DNA from: Streptomyces sp.
Lineage (GTDB): Bacteria > Actinomycetota > Actinomycetes > Streptomycetales > Streptomycetaceae
DNA length: 64,000 bases
Direction of reading: 5' to 3'
NCBI RefSeq assembly: GCF_019510245.1
Contig: NZ_JAEKKT010000116.1
Location: 1 to 64,000, forward strand
Both the position numbers and the translations under genes were made by a program. The notes beneath the pieces are model-generated. The model ran no database searches. It was not told the DNA's origin and saw only the letters and a list, made by a program, of their open reading frames with translations. Shown here piece by piece: positions 1 through 10,200 of this stretch. Position 1 is the first letter of the stretch. Every line of letters begins with the position of its first letter.

Positions 1-1
1 G

Positions 2-621
2 ACGGTTCGAGCGTGTGTGGGGGGCGGGTCCGACGATCCCGACACCCTGGACAGCGGTTACGGCCTGCAACTCGTCCTGGCGAACCTCGGCAGGCGCGAG
101 GAATCGCTGGGACTGCTCCGGGCCGTCGTCGCCGGTCGGCGCACGGCACTGGGCCCCGCGCACCACTGGCCCTGCGCGCCCGCGCCAGTCTGCTGGAGAT
201 CCTGCCCGCCTCCGAGGTGGTCACCGAAGAAGGCGGCACGCTGCTCTCGCTGCTGTCGGAATGCGTCCGGCGCCTCGGCGCCGACCACACGGCGACGCTG
301 GGTGCCCGGCACAACCGCGCCTGGGCGCTGTACCTCCTGGGCCGGTTCGGCGAGGTCGACGAGGCGATTCGAATGGTCGCCGAAGCTTATGTGCGGCGCT
401 TCGGCACCGAGTATCCGATCGTGCTTGCAGCCCGGCAGCTTTCCTGCCGAACCCGGTCCGCGCTCGGCCACATGGACGCGGGCATCGAGCTGATGAGCGA
501 CGTCGTCGCACAACGGGAACGGAGCCTGGGCCCAGAGCACCCCTTCACGGTCGCGAGCCGTCGGCTGCGCGACGAGTACCGACCGGATCGGTGGCACCCG
601 CCGCAACCGTCTGGCGGATGA
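2..621 (+). pseudogene. Tetratricopeptide-repeat (FxSxx/NB-ARC-TPR-type) protein, C-terminal part, apparently frameshifted; 5' end outside window
   Basis: Frame 2 reads DPDTLDSGYGLQLVLANLGRREESLGLLRAVVAGRRTALGPAHH, then TPR homology continues in frame 1 (LALRARASLLEILPASEV...LGPEHPFTVASRRLRDEY). The switch is near nt 165-170. Confidence 0.6.
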
Positions 622-825
622 CGGCGGACACGTGACGGCGCCTTCCGGATCGTGGTCGGTGCGGTCCCACTGGATGAACTCAATGCAGAGGTCCCGGCGG
701 GGTGGATCGAGCGGCCCAGGGTGAGTACGGCTGCGCGTTCGAACCGACCCTGCGGGGCGGTTGGCGTAAAGGTGACGTCGGGATGGCGGACATGCGAACG
801 GGTGGCGGCGGCTCGGTAGGTTGTT

Positions 826-869
826 CAGGGCTCGCCAAAGGGATGTCCAGGGTTGGCAAAAGGGATCTT
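826..869. promoter_or_regulatory. Imperfect 22-bp direct repeat upstream of the RHS toxin gene
   Basis: cagggctcgccaaagggatgtc / cagggttggcaaaagggatctt, adjacent, 17/22 identical. Confidence 0.4.
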
Positions 870-981
870 GCCCCCTCCTTCACGTGGCGCTTACAACTTG
901 TCGCCGCAGCCTGTGTGCTTACGGCCGAGCCCGAATGCCCCCAGCTGTCTCTGATTCCTGACGGTGCGTTCGTGAAGGTCG

Positions 982-3900
982 GTGGGTGGGGTGCGTCCGC
1001 TGTCGCGGTGGCGTGTGTGGCTGGCCGTGGTGCCGTTGCTGGTGTCCTTCTGGGCCCAGGAGGGCGGCGCCGCCTACGCGGCCACACGGCCGTCCGCCTC
1101 CCTGGGGGCCGGACTGAACCAGGTCTGGAAGTGGCTGTCGGGCTCCGACGGTCCGGGCCCGGGGGCGAAGACCGGCTCGGCGCGTGACGTGCGTGCCGCG
1201 AGGGGCGGTCGCGGACGGCCCTCGGGGAAGGCACCGGGCAAGGGCAAGGGGCAGTTGGCCGCCTGGAAGGCGCCGAGCACCCGAGCTGAGAAGGAACGTT
1301 CCGGCAGGGCATCCGTGGGCTTCGACCCGAAGACGAGCAAGCGCGTCGCTGCCAAGTCGGGGGCGCAGTTCGACTACTTCCAGAACGCCGACGGGTCCTT
1401 CACCCGGAAGATGTCGCAGTCCCGGATCAACTACAAGGACGACACGGGGACCTGGAAATCCATCGACACCCAGGTGGCGAAGGGCGACGACGGCCGCTGG
1501 CACGAGAAGGCGAACTCCCTCGGAGTGTCGTTCGCGCCCGCCACGGCAACGGCGGGTTCCGTACGACAGTCCGCGCTGCGGGCCGGCGGCACCGGCTCGG
1601 TCGTGCCCGCCGCCCTGAGCTGGAAGACCATGTCCGCCGTCCAGGCCGACGACCCGACGGCCACCCCCAGTCCGGCCCCCAGTCCCACCGTCAGCTCCGG
1701 GACCTCCGCACAGGACGACCTGGCCACGCTGACCATCTCCGACTCCGAGTCGGTGTCCTGGTCGCTGGCCGGTGCCAATGCCGTGTCCGGCGCCGCTTCC
1801 GGCTCCGGCGTCGAGTACGACGGCGTCCTGACCGACACGAACCTCGTGCTCGCGCCGACCGCGGACGGCGTCAAGGAGTCCCTCGTGCTGACCTCGGCGA
1901 ACGCGCCGACCAGCTGGGTGTTCCCGATGTCGCTCAAGGGACTGACGCTGACCACCGCCGCCGACGGCACGGTGGAGCTGGTGGACGGCAGTGGCACGGT
2001 CGCCGCGACGCTGCCTCAGCCGTTCGGCCGGGACTCCTACGTCGACCCGGCCACCGGCGAGTCGCACGACAACTGGGGCATGACGTACAGCGTCACCGAC
2101 GTCGACGGCACCCCGGCCGTGAAGATGTCGCTGGACGCCTCCTGGCTGTCCGGCTCCGACATCGCCTTCCCGGTGACCGTCGACCCGACCATGACCGTGA
2201 CGACCGCGGGCCAGACCCTGACGACGTACGTCTACTACCCGAACACCGCCGACTACTCGTCGGACACGACCATGCGCGTGGGCACCCCGGACGGCGGCGC
2301 CTACATCGGCCAGGCGTTCATGAAGTTCCTGGGGCTGCCGGACAGCGACGGCTACCACATCAGCGCCGCCTCGCTGCACCTGTTCGACGTGTGGGCATAC
2401 ACGTGCAGCTCCGCCACCTCGTACGACGTCATGCCGATCACCGAGCAGTGGTGGGTGACCGGCAGCAAGTCCTGGTCGGACCGGCCGGCGACCGCCGCCT
2501 CCATCGGCACCTGGTCGGGCACTGTCTCCGGCACCGTGTGCGGGAACACCTCCGTCTCCACCGGCACCGGCCAGTGGCAGACCACCAGTCTGGACACGGA
2601 CTGGTTCCAGAAGGTAGCCCTCGGCGAGACCGGCAACTACGGCCTGTCCGTGTTCTCCTCGGGCACCAACTCCAACCAGTGGAAGAAGTTCGACTCCTCC
2701 CAGGTCGACTCCCACGCGCCGTACATCACGGTGACCTACAGCAAGAACTCGGCGCCGGACATCGAGCGGACCAACCCGGCGGCCGGCTTCGTCTCGCCGT
2801 CGCTGCGCCCGCAGCTGCAGGCCAAGGCCGTCGATCCGGACACGTTTCCCAACTCGGCCCTGAAGTACGACTTCGCCGTGTACAACTCGGCGGGCAAGCA
2901 GATCGACACCTCCGGCTGGCAGACCTCGGCCAAGTGGACCGTTCCGTCGGGAGATCTGGACTGGTCGGCGTCGTACTACTGGACCGTCTCCGCCAACGAC
3001 GGCTGGTCGACGACCACGAGCGGCAGCAGAGCCCTGTCCACCCTGGTCGCCCAGCCCCTGGTCGCCTCACGTCTGGCGCAGAACGGCGGGCACGGCTACG
3101 ACGAGGAGGCCGGCAACTTCACCACCTCCGCGACCGACGCCGACGTGTCGACCGTCGGCCCGGACCTGCAGATGACCCGTTCTTACAACTCCCTGGACAC
3201 CAGCACCGCCGGGGCGTTCGGCGCGGGCTGGTCGGCGCTCGCCGACATGCGCGCCGTCGTGGACGACGACGGCTCCAAGAGCGTGGTGATCACGGATGAC
3301 GGCGGCAAGCAGCAGCGTTGGGGCTACTCGTCCTCCGGCTACACCCCGCCCACCGGCACCTACGGCACCTTCAAGGCCCTCTCGGCCGGATATTCGCTGA
3401 CCGAGACCTCGGGCACGACGTACACCTTCGACACCGGCGGAGGCACGAACGTCTGGCTGCTGTCGCAGATCAAGACCCACGCCGGCCTCACCGAGACGCT
3501 CACCTACGACACTTCGCACCGCCTGAGCACCATCAAGAACGACGTCTCAGGCCGCACCCTGTACTTCGCCTGGTCCAAGCCGTCCGGCGCCGCCCACTAC
3601 CACGTGCAGACGGTCACGACCGACGCCGCCACCAGCGGTGTCACGAGCACCGCCGCGCTGTGGAGCTACGGCTACACCGGCGACCAGCTCACCTCCGTGT
3701 GCCCGCCCGCCACCTCGGCTCCGTCGACCCCGTCGACCTCGTGCTACGCGTACACCTACGAGCCCGGATCCAATTACCCGGCCGCCGCCCTGGACGCGAA
3801 CCCGAGCGGCTACTGGCGCCTCGACGAGGCGTCCGGCAGCACCACGGCAGCCTCCTCGGTCCTGGCCAACGAGCAGACGGACGCGGGAAGTTACAAGACG

Positions 3901-6900
3901 GTCACGCTCGGCGGCACCACCGGGCCGCTCACCGGATCCTCGGCGACAGCCGCGACCCTCGCGGGCAGCGGATACGTCAAGGTGCCGGCCGGACTGCTGC
4001 ACGCCAGCACCACCCGCGCGGTGTCGCTGTGGTTCAAGACGTCCAAGAAGGGCGTCCTGATCGGCGACCAGTCCACGTCGGTCACCGGCGCCACGGCGGC
4101 CTCCGGCACGTGGACGCCCGTGCTCTATGTCGGCTCGGACGGCAAACTGCGCGGCCACTGGTGGAGCGTGAGCGGCTCCGGCAGCTCCGACTTCGGTTCC
4201 ACCGGCACCGTCACGGACAACACCTGGCACCACGCCGTGCTCAGCTCCGACGGCTCCACCCAGACCCTTTACCTGGACGGCACCAAGCAGGACACCTTCT
4301 CGGGTACCCCCGACGACCAGTCCAACGTCGACACCTACATCGGCGCCGGTTTCGCGGACTCCTGGATCGACTCCCCCGGCGCCGTCAGCTACTTCACCGG
4401 CTCCATCTCCGACGTCTCTTTCTACAGCCACCCCCTCACGGCCTCCCAGGCAGACGACCTCTACGCGGCAGGCACCGCCGGCGCGGCCCTGCTGACCAAG
4501 GAGGTGAGTCCGGCCGGGCGCACCACCGCGGCCGTCGCCTACGACACCGATGCCGACCGTCTGACGCAGGTCACCGACGAGCACAACGGCACCTGGAAGC
4601 TCGGTGCCCCCACCGTGGCCGGTTCCAGCGCGGTCTTCCGCGGTTCGGTCCTGGGCGCGGACCCGGCCGGGTACTGGCAACTCGGCGACGACAGCGACGA
4701 CGGTTCGGCGGCCTACGCGGACGACGAAGTGGACGGCGGCGACGGCACGTTCAACAACGTCACCCTCGGGGTGAGCGGCCCGTTCAGCGGCAAGGACAGC
4801 ACCGCGAGCACCGCCGCCTCCTTCGACGGCACCGACTCCTACGTCTCCGTTCCCGCCGACCTCCTGCACACCGACACCAAGCGCAGCATCGGCATCTGGT
4901 TCAAGACCTCCACCGCCGGCGTGCTCATCGGCGACCAGTCGACCGCCATCGACGGGGCCACCTCGGCCTCCGGCACCTGGACACCGGTGCTGTACGTGGG
5001 CTCCGACGGCAAGCTGCACGGCCACTGGTGGAGCGTGAGCGGCTCCGGCAGCGCCGACTTCGGCTCCACCGGCACGGTCACCGACAACGCCTGGCACTAC
5101 GCGGTGCTCAGCTGCGACGTCGACAGCCAGGCGCTGTTCCTGGACGGCACCAAACAGGACACCTTCTCCGGCACTCCCGCCGACCAGTCCAACACCCTCA
5201 CCTACATCGGCGCGGGCTTCGCCAAGAGCTGGCTCGACTCGCCCGGTGACGTCAGCTACTTCAAGGGCTCCATCGCCGAGGTGGCCTTCTACGGCCACAA
5301 CCTGACCTCCGCCCAGGTCGCCACCCAGTGGAACGCCTACAAGCAGGCGGGCGGCACCGTCGCCACCGAGTCCGTGGCCGTCACCGACCCCGGGAACAAC
5401 ACCCTCAGCAGCACCTACGACCTGTCCGACGGCGGCCGTATCCTCACCGACACCGAAGGGACAGGCGCCACCACCTCCTACGGCTACGACACCGCGGGCT
5501 TCGTGTACACCACGACCGACGACAACGGCGACGTCACCACCACCGGTCACAACTCCCGCGGTGACGTGGTCTCCCGCACCACCTGCCAGGACCAGTCGGC
5601 CGCCAAGTGCTCGACGTCGTACTTCACGTACTACCTCAACACCTCCTCCGATACGGATCCGCGCAACGACCAGCTGCTCACCTCCTCCGACGGCCGCTCC
5701 TCCAGCTCCACGGACACCACCTACCAGACCGTCAACAGCTATGACACCAACGGCAATCTGCTGACCACCACGACACCGGCGGTCACCGGCCACAGCGCGG
5801 GCCTGACGACGAAGAAGACGTACACGACGTCCACCACGGCCGGCTACGCCTCCGGCACGGTCGCCCCGGCGGGCCTGCTCGCCTCGATCACCACGCCAGG
5901 GGGCGCGACGACCTCGTACGTCTACTACGCGAACGGCGACCTCGCCCAGCAGACCTCGCCGCTCGGCCTGGTCACCCGGTACACGTACGACGCCGTCGGC
6001 CGCGTCCTGACCAGGACCGAGATCTCCGACACCTACCCGGCGGGCCTGGTCACCCACTACACCTACGACCCGCTGGGCCGGGTCCTCACCGAACTCGACC
6101 CCGGCACCACGAACGCCGTCCGGGCGAACGTCGTCCACACGGCCCTGACGACCAGGACCTACGACGCCGACGGCAACACGCTCACCAGCACGGTCTCCGA
6201 CACCACCGGCGGCGACACGGCCCGGAGCACGAGCACGGTCTACAACGACTTCGGCGAACCGAAGACCATCACGGATCCCGAACAGCACACCACCGCCTAC
6301 ACCTACGACTCCTACGGCAACAAGCAGACGGAGACCGACGCCGACGGCCAGTCCTACGCCTTCACCTACGACGCCGACGGCAACCCGCTGACGACGACCC
6401 TCACCAACTACACGGGCTCCTCGGCGACCCCCGACACACCCGCCGCCAAGCTGCTGGAGCAGCGGACGTACGACGGTGTCGGCCGCCTGCACACCCTCAC
6501 CGACGGCATCGGCGTCACCACCACCTACGCCTACTACGACAACGGCCTGACGAAGCAGATCACCCGCACCGGCTCCGCCGGCACCAGCTACGTCGAGGAG
6601 CAGGACTCATACGACTACGCGGGCAACCTCACCGCGAAGACCACCGCGAACGGCAGCCTCACCACCACGTACACGGTCGACGCCGCCGACCGCACCACGG
6701 GGACCACGCAGGACCCGAACGACCTGGACCGGTCGACCGCGTACACCTTCGACGCCGACTCGCGCGTCCTGACGTCCACCCAGACGGACGCGGCCGGCGA
6801 CCCCGCGCAGAAGCGGACGTACACCTACGACGCGGCCGGCGACACGCTGTCCTCCGCGCAGTACGTCTCCAGCTCTCTCACTCTCCACCAGCGCCACCTA

Positions 6901-7209
6901 CGACGAGCGCGGCCTGCAGGTCACCTCCACCGACGCCCAGCAGCAGGTCACCCACTACACCAACGACGAGGCCGGCCGGCTGACCACGACCACCAGCCCG
7001 GCGATCACCGTCACCACGCCCGGCACCGGCGCCACGGACACCGAGTACCCGATCACCCTCGACGGCTACGACACCTTCGGCGACCGCACCGAGGCCGAGG
7101 ACCCGAAGGGCAACATCACCGCCACCGCCTACGACCGGGACGGCCGCAAGACCGGCACCACCCTGCCGTCGTACAACGGCACCTCGGCCACCACTGCCTG
7201 GACCTATGA
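982..7209 (+). CDS. Secreted RHS/YD-repeat polymorphic toxin, N-terminal part (signal peptide, DNRLRE-like region, two LamG-like domains, RHS repeats); real homology ends at ~6880 where the frame shifts
   Basis: 2075-aa ORF; hydrophobic N-terminus WLAVVPLLVSFWAQEGGAAYA; many YTYDxxGxxxxxT repeats; frame degenerates after ...SSAQYVSSS. Confidence 0.85.
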   Translation: MGGVRPLSRWRVWLAVVPLLVSFWAQEGGAAYAATRPSASLGAGLNQVWKWLSGSDGPGPGAKTGSARDVRAARGGRGRPSGKAPGKGKGQLAAWKAPSTRAEKERSGRASVGFDPKTSKRVAAKSGAQFDYFQNADGSFTRKMSQSRINYKDDTGTWKSIDTQVAKGDDGRWHEKANSLGVSFAPATATAGSVRQSALRAGGTGSVVPAALSWKTMSAVQADDPTATPSPAPSPTVSSGTSAQDDLATLTISDSESVSWSLAGANAVSGAASGSGVEYDGVLTDTNLVLAPTADGVKESLVLTSANAPTSWVFPMSLKGLTLTTAADGTVELVDGSGTVAATLPQPFGRDSYVDPATGESHDNWGMTYSVTDVDGTPAVKMSLDASWLSGSDIAFPVTVDPTMTVTTAGQTLTTYVYYPNTADYSSDTTMRVGTPDGGAYIGQAFMKFLGLPDSDGYHISAASLHLFDVWAYTCSSATSYDVMPITEQWWVTGSKSWSDRPATAASIGTWSGTVSGTVCGNTSVSTGTGQWQTTSLDTDWFQKVALGETGNYGLSVFSSGTNSNQWKKFDSSQVDSHAPYITVTYSKNSAPDIERTNPAAGFVSPSLRPQLQAKAVDPDTFPNSALKYDFAVYNSAGKQIDTSGWQTSAKWTVPSGDLDWSASYYWTVSANDGWSTTTSGSRALSTLVAQPLVASRLAQNGGHGYDEEAGNFTTSATDADVSTVGPDLQMTRSYNSLDTSTAGAFGAGWSALADMRAVVDDDGSKSVVITDDGGKQQRWGYSSSGYTPPTGTYGTFKALSAGYSLTETSGTTYTFDTGGGTNVWLLSQIKTHAGLTETLTYDTSHRLSTIKNDVSGRTLYFAWSKPSGAAHYHVQTVTTDAATSGVTSTAALWSYGYTGDQLTSVCPPATSAPSTPSTSCYAYTYEPGSNYPAAALDANPSGYWRLDEASGSTTAASSVLANEQTDAGSYKTVTLGGTTGPLTGSSATAATLAGSGYVKVPAGLLHASTTRAVSLWFKTSKKGVLIGDQSTSVTGATAASGTWTPVLYVGSDGKLRGHWWSVSGSGSSDFGSTGTVTDNTWHHAVLSSDGSTQTLYLDGTKQDTFSGTPDDQSNVDTYIGAGFADSWIDSPGAVSYFTGSISDVSFYSHPLTASQADDLYAAGTAGAALLTKEVSPAGRTTAAVAYDTDADRLTQVTDEHNGTWKLGAPTVAGSSAVFRGSVLGADPAGYWQLGDDSDDGSAAYADDEVDGGDGTFNNVTLGVSGPFSGKDSTASTAASFDGTDSYVSVPADLLHTDTKRSIGIWFKTSTAGVLIGDQSTAIDGATSASGTWTPVLYVGSDGKLHGHWWSVSGSGSADFGSTGTVTDNAWHYAVLSCDVDSQALFLDGTKQDTFSGTPADQSNTLTYIGAGFAKSWLDSPGDVSYFKGSIAEVAFYGHNLTSAQVATQWNAYKQAGGTVATESVAVTDPGNNTLSSTYDLSDGGRILTDTEGTGATTSYGYDTAGFVYTTTDDNGDVTTTGHNSRGDVVSRTTCQDQSAAKCSTSYFTYYLNTSSDTDPRNDQLLTSSDGRSSSSTDTTYQTVNSYDTNGNLLTTTTPAVTGHSAGLTTKKTYTTSTTAGYASGTVAPAGLLASITTPGGATTSYVYYANGDLAQQTSPLGLVTRYTYDAVGRVLTRTEISDTYPAGLVTHYTYDPLGRVLTELDPGTTNAVRANVVHTALTTRTYDADGNTLTSTVSDTTGGDTARSTSTVYNDFGEPKTITDPEQHTTAYTYDSYGNKQTETDADGQSYAFTYDADGNPLTTTLTNYTGSSATPDTPAAKLLEQRTYDGVGRLHTLTDGIGVTTTYAYYDNGLTKQITRTGSAGTSYVEEQDSYDYAGNLTAKTTANGSLTTTYTVDAADRTTGTTQDPNDLDRSTAYTFDADSRVLTSTQTDAAGDPAQKRTYTYDAAGDTLSSAQYVSSSLTLHQRHLRRARPAGHLHRRPAAGHPLHQRRGRPADHDHQPGDHRHHARHRRHGHRVPDHPRRLRHLRRPHRGRGPEGQHHRHRLRPGRPQDRHHPAVVQRHLGHHCLDL

Positions 7210-10200
7210 CACCGCCGGCGACGTCCTCACCGAGACCGACGCCAAGGGCGAGACCGACTACGGCTACGACCAGCTGGGCGACCTGGTCAAGCAGACCAAC
7301 CCCGCCATCGACATCTCCGGCACCGCCACCCAGGGGACCTTCACCTACTCCTACGACCTGGCCGGCGACCGGCTGACCGAGACCTCGCCCTACGGCTCGG
7401 TCACCCACCACAGCTACGACGACCTCGGCCGCGCGAGCAGCGACTGGGTGTACGTCTACACCTCGACCACCGCCCAGACGAAACAGGAGACCGACACCGC
7501 CTACAACGCGGCCGGTCAGGTCTCGCAGACCGCCTCGGTCAGCGGAGTCACGGCCAAGTACACGTACGACGCGCTGGGCCGCACCCACACGGCGGCCGAC
7601 ACCACCGGCGACACCACGACGTACAGCTACGACCTGCGCGACGACGTCATCAAGACGGTCCTGCCGGACCAGAGCGTCCAGACCGCGACCTACGACGCGG
7701 CCGGCCGCGAGACCGCGACCGCGAACCAGACGCCGGCCGGCACGGTGCTGTCGTCCACGTCGGCGACCTACACGAACGACGGCCAACTCCAGACGGCCAC
7801 CGATGCCCGTCAGCACACTACGAGCTACGAGTACGACGCCGTCGGCGACCTGACGAAGCAGACGGAGCCGGTTACCGACAGCACCAGCATCACCACCAAG
7901 TTCGGCTACGACACGGCCGGCCACCAGACCGCCTACACCGACGGCAACGGCGACACCACGTACTACAAGTACAACTCGCTGAGCCTGCCGGCGAGCAAGG
8001 AGGTCCCGGCGGTCACCGGCTACACGAGCGACGCCGACCGGACCACCACCTACACCTACGACGAACGCGGCCGCCTCGTCACCCAGACCGACCCGGGCGG
8101 TGTCACCCTCACCAACACCTACGACGCCCTGGACGACCTGACCGCACAGACCGGCACCGGCGCCGACGCGAGCACCGCCGACCGCCGCTTCGCCTACTCG
8201 CTGAACGGACACCTGGTGGCCTCGGCCGTCGGCGGCACCTGGGAGTACTACGACACCAACGCGCTCGGCGACGTCCTCACCACATCGGGCCAGGCGGGCA
8301 ACTCGTCCTTCACCTACAACACCGACGAGAACCCAACCACCCGCACCGACGCCTCCGGCACGAGCAGCTACACCTACGACACCGACGGCCGCCTGAACAC
8401 CGACACGGACGCGGCGACCGGCACCATCCTCACCTACCAGTACAACTCCCTCTCCCAGCCGAAGTCGGTGACCTACGGCACGTCGGGCGACGTCCGCAAC
8501 TACGGCTACGACTCCCTGCACCGCCTCACCTCCGACGTCCTCACCACCGCGGCCGGCACCACCGTGGCCTCCGTCGGCTACGACTGGGACAAGAACGACA
8601 ACCTGACCTCCAAGACCACCACGGGACTCCAGGGCGCCGCGACGAACTCGTACACCTACGACTACGCCGACCGCCTCACGTCCTGGACATCCGGCGCCAC
8701 GACCACCGGATACACCTACGACGGCGACGGCAACCGACTGACCGCGGGCGCCAAGACCTACACCTACAACGCCCGGGACCAGCTGACCTTCGACGGAACG
8801 CTCGACTACAGCTACACGGCACGCGGCGCCCTCGCCGCAAAGGGCTCCACGCCATACACTTTCGACGCCTACGGTCAGCAGGCCACCGCCGGAGCCACGG
8901 CCTACACCTACGACGCACTGGGCCGTGCCATGACCGACGGCTCGACCGCACTCACCTACTCCGGCACCGACAACACGGTCGCCTCCGACGGCACGACCAC
9001 CTACAGCCGCGACCCCTCGGGCGCCCTCACCGGCGAGTCCTCGGCGGCCGGCGCCACCCTGGCCTGGACCGACCTGCACATGGACGTCATCGGCCAGTTC
9101 ACGGCGACGGGCAGTACGCTGACCGGCTCTGCGAGCTACGACCCGTGGGGCACGACCATCGCCTCCACCCTGACCGGCAGCGCGGGCTACCAGAGCGAGT
9201 ACACCGACCCGGCTACCGGCAACGTCAACATGCACGCCCGCTGGTACAGCCCCAGCACAGGCGGCTTCAACTCCGCGGACACGTTCGACAATCCGGCGGT
9301 CGGAGACAGCACCAACGCGAACGACTACGCGTACGCGAACGACGCACCGCTCACCGGGACGGATCCGAGCGGGCACTGCTTCTGGGACGCGTGCATCGGA
9401 GAAGCGGAGGGCGCCTACCTCGTGGGCTCGGCTCTGATCGGCGCCTGCATCGCGTACTGCTCCAGCCTGTCCAACAGCATCTCGGACGCGTGGAACTCAG
9501 TGTCCAGCTGGGGGAGTTCCGGCTCCACCACGCACAGCCACTCCCACGCCGCCAGCTCCAGCTCCAGCGCCACCCACGTCGCGTCCGGAGAGTGCGTCGA
9601 CTACTGGTCGATGGCCTGCGAGACCCGTTACAGCAGGCCCTCGCACAGCAGCGGCCGTTCCTCCTCGGGATCCGGCTCCGGAGGCGGCGGCTCCAGCGGC
9701 GGCACCTGCTACTACTGCGGCGGCGGGGGCAGCGGCGTCAGCGCCGCGGAACAGGCGGCCGCCGCGGCCAAGGCGGCCGCGGCAGCGGCAGCCGCCGCCG
9801 CGGCACGCCGCGCGGCGATCCGCGCCCACGCCATCAAGATCACCACGTCCATCGGCAAGTCCACGCTGAAGGTCCACTCGATCTCAGCCGCCACCGAGCC
9901 GCCGACGGTGCAGATCAATATCGGTAACTCGATACGCAACGCGGCCTCGGCCATCGCGGCGGGACTCACTACGGCGGCCGTCTGCGTGGCGACCGGTGGC
10001 TGCGCCGGAGATGACGATGACGACGGGCGCAGGAGTTCGTGCGATGCGATGCCCCTGGTCGACGGGGGGCGGATCTACGGTGGTCTCGAGGAATACACGG
10101 ACCATCAGGGGAGCAAGGGATGCAGGGCGACCGGTGCCATCGCATTTCTCACCAAGAGCGATCGCAGGTCACGGACGGGAGCCGGCGGTTTGCCGAAGTG

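Noticed and set aside
3547-6492. 981-aa minus-strand ORF
   Set aside because: Antisense to RHS repeats; low-complexity V/G/R-rich translation mirrors the YD repeats
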